Positions 31,285-41,039 of a stretch of DNA of 64,000 nucleotides are shown in pieces. How positions within the stretch are numbered: position 1 is the stretch's first letter; the number at the start of each line of letters is the position of its first letter. The DNA lies in contig JAKCPI010002633.1 in assembly GCA_023213315.1 (NCBI GenBank), positions 78,471 to 142,470 of the forward strand. The letters run 5' to 3'. Both the position numbers and the translations under genes were made by a program. The DNA is from Euborellia annulipes. Its lineage: Eukaryota; Arthropoda; Insecta; Dermaptera; Anisolabididae. Under the pieces are notes generated by a model. The model did no database searches. It saw only the letters and a program-made list of their open reading frames with translations, and was not told the DNA's origin.

Positions 31285-31795
31285 ATATTGAGGAAGGATA
31301 TAGAAATGCAGGCAGCAAAAAAAAAAAAAAAACAAATCTCAATTCCCTTTAAATTCAGACGTTTCGGGTAAAGTTTATTCACCCATCTTCAGTGTACATT
31401 TCTAGTGGGAGAGTTAAATCTCTTTGATTATACATAGTTGTCATTATATACTACTACTTATTCTATTTAAAAAATAGCATAGATGATAAATGAATTTGAA
31501 ATTTTGATATTCAGAGCCCTTAGGGGGGGGGGGGTGAGGCAAATGACGCCTCTGTTTGATAATATGATGATAAATACAGGTTTGAAAATTTTGTATATAT
31601 TTAAATACGTTGTTTTTATGGTTCAAATATTTGAATTCAAACCTGTATTTATTTATCATAATATTATCAAAATAGAATACATAGAATAACCAATGTCATC
31701 TATGTATAAATTATACTGACTTAACTCTCTCTCATTAGAACTATTCACTGAAGATAGAGTTTAATAAATTCTATCTGAACCCACTCTTCTTAGAC
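31285..31795 (-). mobile_element. hammerhead hairpin retroposon, partly decayed
   Basis: The left arm has GAAGGATATAGAAATGCAGG, CAGC, an A-run, TCAATTCCCTTTAAATTC and a minus-strand hammerhead (31361-31392). The right arm has ACTGAAGATAGAGTTTAAT and ACTCTCTCTCATTAGAA, a mutated mirror. Between them GATAAATACAGGTTTGAA (31568) and TTCAAACCTGTATTTATT (31637) form an inner palindrome. A G-run lies at about 31525. Confidence 0.65.
31361..31392 (-). ncRNA. hammerhead-like core, minus strand
   Basis: CTGAAGA, extra T, GGGT...ACCC helix II with a 12-nt loop, GAAAC, GTC. Helix I pairing is weak. Confidence 0.5.
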
Positions 31796-31799
31796 TTTT

Positions 31800-33455
31800 G
31801 GGTTATCAATATTGAAATGTGTCACAACCACTGGACTCAGCGACGGGAGGAAGAGAGGAGGGGGACATTATTTTAATGGATAAGAGTCAGGCTTTAAGGT
31901 GGCGCCAGTGTAAATTGAAATCATTCTGGTCACTTATTTTAAATGTATTCAAACAATAAATCAAAAACAATATGAATAATAATTATCTTCTCACAAAGCG
32001 GACGAAAAAAAAAAGTTTGCATCACAAATTTTGTAAAAGATTCATTCAACAGAAAGGAAATCTCATGATAGCAACTGTATTCAACTATTCTTTGTTGTTA
32101 ATCAATTCCGTTAAGTATTCAGATCCAATTTCATTGATCGATAATTAGAGATAGTGAAACACACAACAACCCCTCCATATACTGATTTTTTAATGAACAA
32201 TCAAAGAGTATTATTTAACCAAGTGGTAGAAAAAAGTCAAACAAAAGAGATATTTGATATTAATTCGAGAAAAAAAAAAAAAACTCGAATGGGTAGAAGT
32301 TGCAAATTACATAGTGAACGGACAAAGACAGACAGAGTATTCTATTCAAAGGGAGTAAATTGGAAAAGTAAAATACAAACAGAGAGAAAACAGAATGACA
32401 GCAAAAATTAAAAAATAAAAAACTAACGAACAAAAGTTTTGAGGCATACACAAGTCATAGAAATATGTTTACAAACTTTATTCAATTTAATTTCCTGAAC
32501 CCTAATCATTCCTTTCTTTTTTTCGTTCCCTAGGCATCCGACGTAGGGAGGAGGAACAGCAATGAATTTTATTATTTAATTCAAACGACTTCCTGGGCAC
32601 CCCCGTTTTCCATCTTAAAATTATTCAGCAGCCGTCTTTTTTTTTATTCCATCAATCTTAAAAATTATAATATGAATAACAAAAGGATTTGTCAAGGATT
32701 CCGATATTCAATATCTAACCCAAATATAATATCATTAATATAAAGTAGATTTTTTTTTCTCTTTCTTTAACTTTATAGAAAATTGCTTGGTTTATTTTCT
32801 GGGACATTCGATATTTTTTCTATGCATATAATATAAATTGCAAAGTTGATTGATGTTTAATCTTATGTCTCTCTCTTTTTCTATGCGAATAAAAGTAGGA
32901 AGAAGAACGTCAAAGAAATGGAAGAGAGATTGGGGTGGGAAAAAGTACATCGTCTTTGCTGCTCAAGGGACCGAGATGAAAAATGGAAGGAGTTCTTTCT
33001 TAAAAAAGAGTTTAGATTCCTTGAAATCAACAGAGAGCTAATGTCAACATTTTATATATATTAATAAAAAAATAGCAATTCCTTTTCCATTTAAAGAATC
33101 GCTTAAAATAAGAAAAAAAAAAAATTTAATAAATAAAATTCCTTTTATCATGATTAGCTTGTAGTAGTGCTAACATGGTATGTTTCAAGTTTTATTGGTG
33201 AAATAAGATAAGTATAAAGTGTGTAATTTCACTAATAAAATCTTGAGATCACCTAGTGTAACATTTAATGTTGGTTAAATACAATGTTTGGAGTCGAGAA
33301 TTTAAATCTAGAGTAATTAATCTAGATAAGAAAAATTTGTATAAAAAAAAAAAAAAAATTATAATTTACAATAGGTGGGGTTGAGAGACCTTGTTCAGTT
33401 CATAAAAAAATAAAATATCTTATTTATTTGAGGAGAAAAAATAAATAAGTAAAAA
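31800..33455. other. mostly AT-rich non-coding stretch
   Basis: Slightly GC-richer spots occur at 31835-31915 (CAGCGACGGGAGGAAG), 32530-32610 and 32890-33040. Plus-strand frames at 32154-32411 and 32850-33041 are Lys-rich and unrecognised. No splice-bounded exon could be supported. Confidence 0.4.
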
Positions 33456-33461
33456 GTTATG

Positions 33462-33540
33462 CAATTAAATATTTATTAATTCATATATCCGAAAAAAATA
33501 TTATTTCGGATATATGAATTAATAAATATTTAATTGTATA
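33462..33540. repeat. near-perfect palindrome
   Basis: CAATTAAATATTTATTAATT plus CATATATCCGAAA is mirrored by TTTCGGATATATGAATT and AATAAATATTTAATTG with a few-base AATATTA loop. Confidence 0.75.
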
Positions 33541-33761
33541 AATTCCGCGGCTCATATACGCGATATATATAATATCTTAAATATTATATATAATTTCTTA
33601 TTTATTAATAAAAAGTTATGTTTAAATATATTTTGTCTTTATATTTACAAAAATTTTAAACAAGATAATAAGGTCAGATTAAATAAATGGTTACCTATAA
33701 ATATTGCAAAAAAAATGTTTTGTTATTTTTTCCACTTTCTTTGTTATTTTCAAATAAATTG

Positions 33762-33912
33762 GAAGTTTTCTTAAGTAAAGATGCTGCGCTGGATATTATA
33801 AGCAAATTTAAATAAAAAAACTTGTGTAAGTGAATAAAATCCTGAAAATAATTTTTTTTTTTTATTTAAATTTGCAAATAATATCTCTACTTAATAAGTA
33901 AACTTCCAAATA
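33762..33912. repeat. inverted repeat hairpin
   Basis: GGAAGTTTTCTTAAGTAAAG and GCAAATTTAAATAAAA on the left are mirrored by TTTATTTAAATTTGC and CTTAATAAGTAAACTTCC on the right. Confidence 0.55.
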
Positions 33913-34099
33913 TATTCGAATTAATTCTCTTCAATTCACTAAAATATATTTTATCGCATCTTTTTATTTGAGAGTGAAGTTCATAGATTGAAATTTGTAA
34001 AAAAAAAAAAACCTTTTATTGTTATATTAAAATTTTATTTTGTTGAGTTTACATTCAATTTATAACCAAGATAAACATGTTATACCTATTAGAGAGAGA

Positions 34100-34440
34100 A
34101 AAAAAAACTTGGTTCCACTTTCTCTATTTGTCAAGTGATCGTTTGGGTTGGATGGTGTGTTATGTGGTGTGGTGTTATTGAATGTCCATGTTTTTTATGT
34201 CAAATAAACGTTTGTTAAGATATTGTTTGATCTTGTTGGGAGCTTGGTGCTGCTGGTGTTGTTTAACAGTCAGGGTGCTCTGTCGTCGTCGTGTTCTTGT
34301 CACAAAACTGTTTACTTTGAGCTCTCCTTCATGGTTGACTTGGGTCCCCTGGGCCTAAACATCAAGCCATATAATCTATTGACACTGCCTGGATGCACTT
34401 ATCTCACGTACCTCTTGTTGAATCTCTTATTATAATGCAA
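34100..34440. other. GC-richer unidentified patch
   Basis: It contains GGATGGTGTGTTATGTGG, CTGTCGTCGTCGTGTTC and GGGTCCCCTGGGCC. The plus-strand 70-codon frame (34223-34435) is Leu-rich with no recognisable domain. On the minus strand AACAAGAG followed by GTACGTGAG (about 34412-34398) fits a 5' splice site with an open frame before it (DPSNYVIRVVYLHYNKRF), but no acceptor was found. Could be exon, UTR or unique intron. Confidence 0.25.
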
Positions 34441-34746
34441 ATAAACTACTCGGATTACGTAATTAGAGGGATCAGATGGAAATTATAATAAAGCATACAA
34501 ATCAAAACTCGTATTTAACGAAAGAAGATAATATAAATATATTTATATAATAGTGTGAAAAATATGTTTTGTAAACATAGCCTATAAATTAATAATTAAA
34601 AATTTCTTTGGACGAATATCAAACAACGGCATTGGTGCTCAGATATGTGATTAAATATAAATCAAACTTTTACAAATAAAGGATGTATGGAGGCAGATGC
34701 AGTCAAGAAAAAATGCTCTGAATGATTTCACCAATCAGCTAGAAAC

Positions 34747-34778
34747 GTTTCGGTTCATTTATTATTCACCATCTTCAG
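34747..34778 (-). ncRNA. hammerhead-like core, left arm
   Basis: Minus strand CTGAAGA, T, GGT...ACC with a long loop, GAAAC, GTT. Helix II has only three certain pairs, so it is probably weak. Confidence 0.45.
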
Positions 34779-34910
34779 TCTCATTATCGGTGTATATTTT
34801 GCTCAGAGTTGGTCTAGTAATATATCATATACATTCATAGATATATTTGACTCACATCAAATTACCATTGCATTCATTTAAGCCAAAAAATTTCATTATA
34901 TATCAATACA

Positions 34911-35290
34911 TATCGCCTGCTGAGAATTATAGCTGCCAAAAGTTGTTAAAACTCTTCTCTTTTGAGAGCCAAAGTGGCGAAAATGTATTTCCATTCTTTG
35001 CTATGGGTCGTTTTGATAACTTATCTACCCCAACATTAAAATAGCCTCCCTATGGGGAAATACATGGTGTGTGTCCTTCAGCTATTTTAATGCTGAAGGA
35101 CACACACCATGTATTTCCCCATAGGGAGGCTATTTTAATGTTGGGGTAGATAAGTTATCAAAACGACCCATTGATTCTAGCCTATTCAATTGTTACCCGG
35201 CTATTTATTTGTTTACAAAACTTTCAAACACCTTTTCTCGAATTGTTGAATTTCGGACTTTCCCCACTATGATTCTCAGCAGGCGATATA
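34911..35290. mobile_element. CGCCTGCTGAG element with perfect central palindrome
   Basis: Ends TATCGCCTGCTGAGAAT and ATTCTCAGCAGGCGATATA. The left flank shares GCCAAAAGTTGTTAAAAC and ATTCTTTGCTATGG with 9735-10103. The right flank shares TTACCCGGCTATTTAT and CTCGAATTGTTGAATTT with 22608-23033 and 48635-49601. The central palindrome is unique to this locus. Confidence 0.7.
35004..35170. repeat. perfect 79-bp-arm palindrome, 9-nt loop
   Basis: Arms 35004-35082 and 35092-35170 match without a mismatch as read. They include TACCCCAACATTAAAATAGC, CTCCCTATGGGGAAATAC and GGTGTGTGTCCTTCAGC. The surrounding element has diverged between its two sides, so the centre is either young or kept identical by gene conversion. 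Confidence 0.9.
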
Positions 35291-35370
35291 TAATAGTATT
35301 ATATTTACAAAACAATGTATATGCTATTTTACTCGACCAACTCAGAGCAAGATATACACCGATTTATGGA

Positions 35371-35402
35371 CTGAAGATGGTACGTAATAAATGAACCGAA
35401 AC
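35371..35402 (+). ncRNA. hammerhead-like core, right arm
   Basis: CTGAAGA, T, GGT...ACC, GAAAC, GTT; mirror image of 34747-34778 with a changed loop. Confidence 0.45.
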
Positions 35403-35509
35403 GTTACCAGCTGAATGATGGAGGCATTCAGAGCTTTTTTTTTTTTTTGCTGCCTCTGCCTCCAAACATCCTTAATTAATTGTCTGCAGCCACAACTTGC
35501 AGCTCAATT

Positions 35510-35787
35510 TTATAATAAATCCAATTATATGGTATGTTTTTTCAGCTTGAATTATAGTTGAGACGGAGTCAAAAAATAAAAGCTCCGACTCCTGTTTGGA
35601 TGAAAAAGTAAATATTGGATTCATTTGAGACGCTTTCCAAAAAAACCTCACGGATCGTCACTAAACCAGGCCATCGGACCTTCGATCACCCCAGTAAAAA
35701 TGGGGTATATTTGGCCTACCACTAAAATAATATATTCACAAAATATGTTAAAAAAACTTTATTTGTTCAAAAAGAAAAGAGAACCTT
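35510..35787. other. unique stretch with a GC-richer open patch
   Basis: 35625-35750 has a plus-strand frame reading RRFPKKPHGSSLNQAIGPS and MGYIWPTTK. Not recognised; it could be a transposase remnant or chance. The rest is AT-rich. Confidence 0.3.
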
Positions 35788-35885
35788 TAAGTAGAAGAAT
35801 TTCGATGGCTGAGTGGTAATTATTAGGATCAGGAAGATGTATGGCTGCCAGCAAGTGATAAAGAAACTATTTGATTATCGTCGAC

Positions 35886-35915
35886 GTTTCGGGATCACGT
35901 CGATCCCATTTTCAG
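35886..35915 (-). ncRNA. hammerhead core, mutated
   Basis: Minus strand CTGAAAA (G of the GA dinucleotide changed), T, helix II GGGATC/GATCCC with loop GACGT, GAAAC, GTC. The core change would be expected to abolish cleavage. Confidence 0.6.
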
Positions 35916-36014
35916 GACGATAAACTGTTGTTGCTTAAATGGATGCAATTTTAATTATTTATTTTGTATGAACAAAAATTGCATCCATCTAAGCAACAAC
36001 AACAGTTTATCGTC

Positions 36015-36044
36015 CTGAAGATGGGATTGACGTGATCCCGAAAC
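36015..36044 (+). ncRNA. hammerhead ribozyme core
   Basis: CTGAAGA, T, helix II GGGAT/ATCCC with loop TGACGTG, GAAAC, GTC. The flanks TTATCGTC and GAAGATAA pair with one mismatch as helix I. Intact counterpart of 35886-35915. Confidence 0.7.
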
Positions 36045-36121
36045 GTCGAAGATAATCAAATAGTTTCTTTATCACTTGCTGGCTGCCATACATCTTCCTG
36101 ATCCTAAGAAAAGAGAACCTT

Positions 36122-37116
36122 ATTAAAGATCTATCTTAAATAAAGATCTCCAAAAAGTAGTTTTAACAATTTCAAATAAGTCAAAAGGGGAGATAATTAA
36201 AATCAATGAAGATTAATAAAAATAATTATAATAAGAATTGTCCAACACATTTATAAAAAATATATATCTGTTCAATGGTTATTTAAAATAAAATTAAAAA
36301 TATTTATTAATAATAAATTTTATAGGATCCAATAAACGTCTAAAAAATAACACCTGCAAATTTTTAAAAGGCTTTTTAATTTTTAAAAAGATAATGTTTA
36401 TTTTTTTTGCCTATTTACTTCCGCTTAAGTTACCTAACCACATTTCACTTTTTTTTTTAAAGTCATTTACCTTGTGGTAAATCAAAAGTTTGTTGTTGCT
36501 GTTAATAAATAGGGAGAGTCAAAGAGAGAGAGACGAGGGGGAGGGATTAAGAAAATTATACGAATCTCTTCTGAATTACCGACATTTCTACATGCTCAAA
36601 ACTTTTGTTGAGTCAGATTAATGATCTCTTTAGGAAACCTGACGACTATCTTATAAAACAAGAATCCTTTATAATCAAATTTCAAATTATACTACTTGTT
36701 TTAAACAATTAAAAGGAAGAAAAATAATTTTTTTTTAAATATTAATTAGATAAAATGTTCTTTAACTTACTTAATTTCAAGATAAAAGATTATTTTAATT
36801 TGTAAAATAACAAAAATTATTATTATTAAAAGGGAAAAGAAAATTATGGTAGCAATTTTAAGTCAAGGGAACAAATTAAATTTATTTTTTTTTAAATAAG
36901 AGCTTTTTGCCATTCATTATGCATATGTTTGACTTGGAATTATTCGAGTAGCACTTTCATTCACTTTATCTTGATCAAAATATGACTAATTAAATTTTTC
37001 ATGAGTTGTTGCGGCTTAGTCTACATTAAGTTTAATGGCCTAGTCTTGGGAATTTTTATTATCATGAATAAAGGGGTTTTCAAGTGGGCTTATGTTGATT
37101 CAGAAGATTGCCTTAC
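36122..37116. other. probable intron sequence
   Basis: AT-rich with a GA-rich patch near 36515-36545. It lies downstream (minus strand) of the MBD exon donor site and shows no further exon. Confidence 0.45.
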
Positions 37117-37240
37117 CTTAGGGTCGAAATTGAAGACTGCCTCGCATTTGAGAGGACACTCGAGACCGCATTTGCACGTGCCTTGAGTTTGCAGATACTG
37201 CTTCACTTGTTCCAAAGAGGTCAGGGCTGCGTTACTCGGA
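37117..37240 (-). CDS. internal exon of an MBD5/MBD6-like (six-banded) gene
   Basis: On the minus strand a pyrimidine-rich acceptor GTTTTCTGTTGCAG ends at 37241 and the exon starts at 37240. It closes with CCTAAG before a consensus donor GTAAGG. The 124 bp encode one leftover base plus 41 codons: [20 protein letters not shown] then [20 protein letters not shown] and K. The segment [25 protein letters not shown] is the hallmark of the C-terminal half of the MBD domain in animal MBD5/MBD6 proteins (six-banded in flies). These are nuclear chromatin proteins; the mammalian ones bind the PR-DUB histone H2A deubiquitinase complex rather than methylated CpG as such. The three Cys are in the expected spacing. 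Flanking exons, including the start of the domain (expected above 37240), were not found, so the introns must be long. Plus-strand frames over this span are shadows. Confidence 0.88.
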
Positions 37241-37700
37241 CTGCAACAGAAAACAGACAAGAGGGGTTAGAAATGCATATAATATATTTAATAGCATCAG
37301 ATGATAATTTTCAGAGAAATGGGGGAGGGACAAGTATAATCTTGTGAAATATTTTCACAAAGAATAGCCAAAAAAGATTATATAATTTAGTTGCCAAAAA
37401 AAATATAATTATATGGGGGTATAGGAAAGGGATCCAAAACCCCCATAAATAAAAATTTTAAACTGTATTAAATAGTAGGTATACAAAATATTTTAATTAT
37501 TTATTTAAATCTGGATTTGTACAATTGATAATTAATTTAAAATTTTTTTTAAGGAATGTGGTCTTCATAATAAAACAACCCCTTAAAAGAAATTTTAAAC
37601 AATTATTTTGTTTTAATATTGTATTTATTTTGCTTTAATATTGTATTTATATTGATTTTATGTTGTTTTGTTATTGAATTTATATTGTTTTAATTTAATT

Positions 37701-38030
37701 AGGAACCGACTGAATATTCGGTTTCGGTTACTGTTTCTGCCAGTTTCGGTCAAAAATCCCGGTTTCGGCCAAAAAGTAGCCGAAACCTGAGTCTGAAAAA
37801 AGATGGGATGAGACTCGCATGCAAAAAAAAAGTCACATGATTGCACTTGAGGGAGAAAAAAATTTAGTCTCCCTTAAAAAAAAGGTAAAATAATTTTCAC
37901 GGGAGGGGAAAAAAATTTAAAAAAAAAAAATAGGTAAAATGATATGAATTTTTTTATAGGAAATATAAGTTTCGGTTTCGGCCGAAACTAAGATTGAGGC
38001 CGAATATTCGGTTTCTCGAATATTATAGGC
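37701..38030. repeat. repeat with CCGAATATTCGG / GGCCGAAACC motifs
   Basis: The left side has ACTGAATATTCGGTTTCGG and CGGTTTCGGCC; the right side has GTTTCGGTTTCGGCCGAAAC and GGCCGAATATTCGGTTTC. The palindromic GAATATTCGG core at both sides and the CGG-rich ends suggest a MITE-like element about 330 bp long. A minus-strand frame across its left half is not recognised. Confidence 0.5.
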
Positions 38031-38039
38031 CTATATGAA

Positions 38040-39590
38040 GAATATGGAAATACCATCTCAACCAAAAAATAAAACCTAATAAATAAATATTAATAATAAA
38101 TTTTATTTTTTATATTTATATGTTGAGACAAAGACAAGTCATATTTTTGAATAGCCTGCTTCAAAAACGCTTGAAGCATTTAAGATAATGAGTATGTATG
38201 TAAATGAACAAACAACTCATTCCATCATGTCTCTCGTTAAGACATCTTCCAAAATGAAATTCATTTGCTTTCTTTTCAATGTTAATTTATTATACTTTTG
38301 ACGGAGAATGGTCATTAAATAAAAATTGTTTGCCAATGAGCATATGTATAGAAAATGTTTATTAAATATTTAGGAAATCTGCCAATAGAAAAAGAATTTC
38401 AATAAAAATATCATTTTCAAATTTTTAATATATTTTACGATTTGTAATCCTCAGATTTATGAAGTTTTTTTTTTTTAATTGCATAAAATTAAAAAATTAA
38501 GATTTTTTTCATTTTATTAAAATTTTAGGCCAATTGCAAGCTGCCAAGGATGAAATGAAAAGTGTATATCTTTTGCTTGCAACCCCACCACCTGAATTAA
38601 ACATAAACAACCACAAAAACAACGATATTCATTTTAAGTTATTTTTTCTAGATTTAGCAAAATTTTTAAAAGTAAATTTCTTTGGTGACATAAAAAATCA
38701 GGGGCAATAAAAAAATATTTTCAAAAAAAAGGAGGAGGGGGTTAGGTTTAGTCAGAAAAAAATAAATGACTTGGGAAAAGTAAAAAAAAAAAAAAGAAAA
38801 TTGAAAAATTTCAATAAAATTTACAAAATATTTGATGACACAAAATGTCAGAGAAAAATTAGGTGTAAATGACGAAAATCATAGAGCAACCAATATTGGA
38901 ATAAAACATTAAATTAAACCTCGGATGGGTTATTCCGAGGGTTGAACGTCCCCCAGTAGCCATCGCTATATAAAAAAAAAAAAACGTATAGATTCAAACC
39001 CATAAATGGCCTCAGTAGCTGAAAGGGCAAAATTTAAAAAAATACTAAATTTTAGGCCCACTTTACCCAATAATATTCAGAAAAAACTTTCAAAGAAATT
39101 TAGAATAAATCGGAAAAAAAAGTTTACGAATTGTTACCGCTAGGATTTTACTTATTTATTATTTAATTACAAATATACAGTAGTGTTTGATCACCAATCT
39201 ATAAAATCTACAGACACAAAAAAAATTTCAATTAATAAATGAAAATGAAAAATTTTAAGTTGGTTGTTGCTAAGTGAGAGAATACAAATAATTCCGTTTT
39301 GATTAAGTAAAACAAAAATTCTCATTTATTTTTTATATATAATTTAGAAAAAATGGATTAAAAGAGATTTATTTTTGTGTAAAAAAAAAAAAATAAAATA
39401 TTCCTCATTATTTTTTAATGTTAATTAAGAATGCTAAAAACATTTCATGGATTAATTTGTTCATTAAGCTTAAAAGAAAAAAAAATAAATATTTAAGTAT
39501 TTTGAATGTAGCTTTTGAAAAGTTTTTAAGCGTATTGATTAATTGATGATATTTTACCCCTTTATGGAGAAAGAGAGGATTATTCCATGT
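38040..39590. other. AT-rich non-coding stretch
   Basis: A small imperfect palindrome ACCTCGGATGGG...CCGAGGGTT lies at about 38918-38945. ATGGCCTCAGTAGCTGAAAG near 39005 vaguely resembles a SINE tail. Otherwise nothing is seen. Confidence 0.4.
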
Positions 39591-39599
39591 AAAGTATCC

Positions 39600-39930
39600 T
39601 AATATAATGGTCAGAGTAGACCAGTCCTCGTGTCTAATCAGGACCAGGGACAACGATTCGCCCTTTATGTCGACAAACAGCCAAAACACTTCAATGTCAG
39701 ACTTAGAAAGGGGAAAAGGGCTTTATGCAGACAACATAGCGCTTTCCCATTGACAGCAAAGCATACATTAAATAAGCTTAGGGCTATAGCTTTACAAGAG
39801 GAAGGGAGTAAATTGTTCATCTATTTATGATGAGTTAAATGGACGTATTCTTCAAGGACAAGTACCCTCCTTTGCTTCTTCCTTTGACAGGAGACGATGA
39901 CTCAAAAAAAAGGGAAATGTCTAGCAAAGT
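39600..39930 (+). other. GC-richer patch with an unrecognised open frame
   Basis: 39630-39830 can be read MSNQDQGQRFALYVDKQPKH onward, rich in basic residues, but no domain or splice support was found. Composition is more balanced than the flanks, so it may be an old exon, UTR or transposon remnant. Confidence 0.25.
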
Positions 39931-40204
39931 TAATTTCAGTTTAAGACAGATGAGAAATTAAAATAAATATAGTCTTCTTCATTGGTTTCATACTAAATTT
40001 AATGACGATTATTTCATGGCTTCCTGAATTATATAAAATATGATAGAATAATTATATACCTTTTAGTCAGTGAATGAATAAATTCAATGAATGGAAAAAT
40101 AATTATATACCTTTCTTTACATTTTGAAAAAATTTAAAAGGCACTTGCTAAATACAAAAGAGCTACGTTAAAATTCACCAGATAGATTTCCCGTATTTTA
40201 TTTT

Positions 40205-40265
40205 TATAAAATTATACCTCTAGCACAAGAGGCAGAAACTCTACCACTGAGCCATGGCCCAAGGG
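40205..40265 (-). repeat. tRNA-derived fragment
   Basis: In reverse complement GGGCCATGGCTCAGTGGTAG AGTTTCTGCC looks like the 5' half of a tRNA with an A-box (TGGCTCAGTGGTAGAG). The anticodon arm follows but the T arm and B-box are missing, so it is not an intact tRNA. Confidence 0.45.
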
Positions 40266-40324
40266 CCGAGGAAATAATATTATAATGGCGGAATTTTAAA
40301 TCGTTAAAGTAAATAAGTAATTAA

Positions 40325-40410
40325 CATGGGCGTAACTAGAGAATTTGGCTGGGGGGCATGGGACCAGCCGTCCTGGGGGAGGGGGCAGGCACCCCCTAGT
40401 TACGCCCATG
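40325..40410. mobile_element. hAT-type MITE, short member
   Basis: Ends CATGGGCGTAACTAGAG and CTAGTTACGCCCATG enclose only GGGGGGCATGGGACCAGCC-type sequence. Flanks GTAATTAA and ATAATTAA are an 8-bp duplication with one mismatch. At 86 bp it is the shortest copy of the family here. Confidence 0.85.
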
Positions 40411-40669
40411 ATAATTAACTACAATAATTAACTGCACTACATTCATATATGTAGTGAACTGTTAATATTTGAACCGCGTGTAATTTGGGGTTCATTATTT
40501 ATTTAATAGCTATTTAAATATATTATACAATGGTAATTAGGGAGAGACCATATATAAATGACAATAAGATAGGAGGCTATATAAGTCTTTTAAGGTCTAT
40601 TCAAGAGATTTTAAGTGAATATAATAATAAGAGAAGAACGTTTATTAATGTAAGATAGTGGTGAGGGCC

Positions 40670-40740
40670 GGAGACTATTCAAGGGTAGGGGGGCAGCAAC
40701 TTCCCCCCCCCCCCCCTTTACAAAGTCTTGGAAAAAATTT
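40670..40740 (+). mobile_element. G/C-tract element fragment
   Basis: GAGGGCCGGAGACTATTC, GGGTAGGGGGGCAGC, then a C-run and TTTACAAAGTCTTGG. It resembles the left ends of hAT-like elements at 25766 and 55497. No right end was found. Confidence 0.35.
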
Positions 40741-40780
40741 AAAAAATAATTTATTTTTAGTTTATGCAACTATTTAGTTT

Positions 40781-41025
40781 GACCTCGGGCTTGGTGTAGT
40801 TGGTAGCGCGCTTGCCTTGTATACCAAGGGTCGAGGGTTCGGTTTATTTAAAACATTTGGATACTAAATGGCTTAAATAAGAATGCCTGGACCACAAATA
40901 AATATATATTCAAATATCGGTTTTCGTATTAAGTCTTATATGGCCTGAGTTGCCGAAAAGACTGTGTGAATGTGTGAGTGTGAATGAGAAAAAAAAGTGG
41001 GTGTTAAAAAAAAAAAAAAAAAAAA
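40781..41025 (+). mobile_element. SINE-A, plus strand, with duplication
   Basis: Head CCTCGGGCTTGGTGTAGTTG and GTAGCGCGCTTGCC with B-box GAGGGTTCGG, then the ACATTTGGATACTAAATGG inverted repeat, GAGTTGCCGAAAAGACTG and an A tail of more than 20. Compared with 11693 the segment just after the B-box is shortened. Flanks ACTATTTAGTTT (40769) and ACTAGTTAGTTT (41026) are a 12-bp duplication with one mismatch. Confidence 0.88.
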
Positions 41026-41039
41026 ACTAGTTAGTTTTT

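Larger units (their letters stand above)
34676..35505. mobile_element. composite: hammerhead arms around a cargo palindrome
   Basis: Outer arms: AAGGATGTATGGAGGCAG, TGCTCTGAATGATTTC and CAGCTAGAAACGTTTCGG on the left; CAGCTGAATGATGGAGGC, AGAGC and TGCCTCCAAACATCCTT on the right. A hammerhead sits in each arm (34747-34778 minus, 35371-35402 plus), and mirrored CTCAGAGTTGGTC / GACCAACTCAGAG lies just inside. The family tail AATTAATTGTCTGCAGCC ACAACTTGC follows the right arm. Nested inside is the CGCCTGCTGAG element. No duplication could be fixed. Confidence 0.75.
35788..36105 (-). mobile_element. hammerhead hairpin retroposon with 16-bp duplication
   Basis: Flanks AAGAAAAGAGAACCTT are identical at 35772-35787 and 36106-36121. 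Arms of about 130 bp (35823-35952, 35974-36106) are nearly identical and include TTAGGATCAGGAAGATGTAT, GGCTGCCAGCAAGTG and GATGCAATTTT. A hammerhead lies in each arm. The 35-bp stretch at 35788-35822 is, in reverse complement, ATTACCACTCAGCCATCG AAATTCTTCTACTTA, the family tail. The layout matches 27391 and 59615: arm flush with one end, tail at the other. Confidence 0.87.

Noticed and set aside
34223..34435. secreted or membrane peptide from the 70-codon frame
   Set aside because: Leu-rich but without a clear signal-peptide cleavage context, splice support or a recognisable domain; kept only as an unidentified patch.
40205..40265. functional tRNA gene on the minus strand
   Set aside because: The T arm and B-box are missing.
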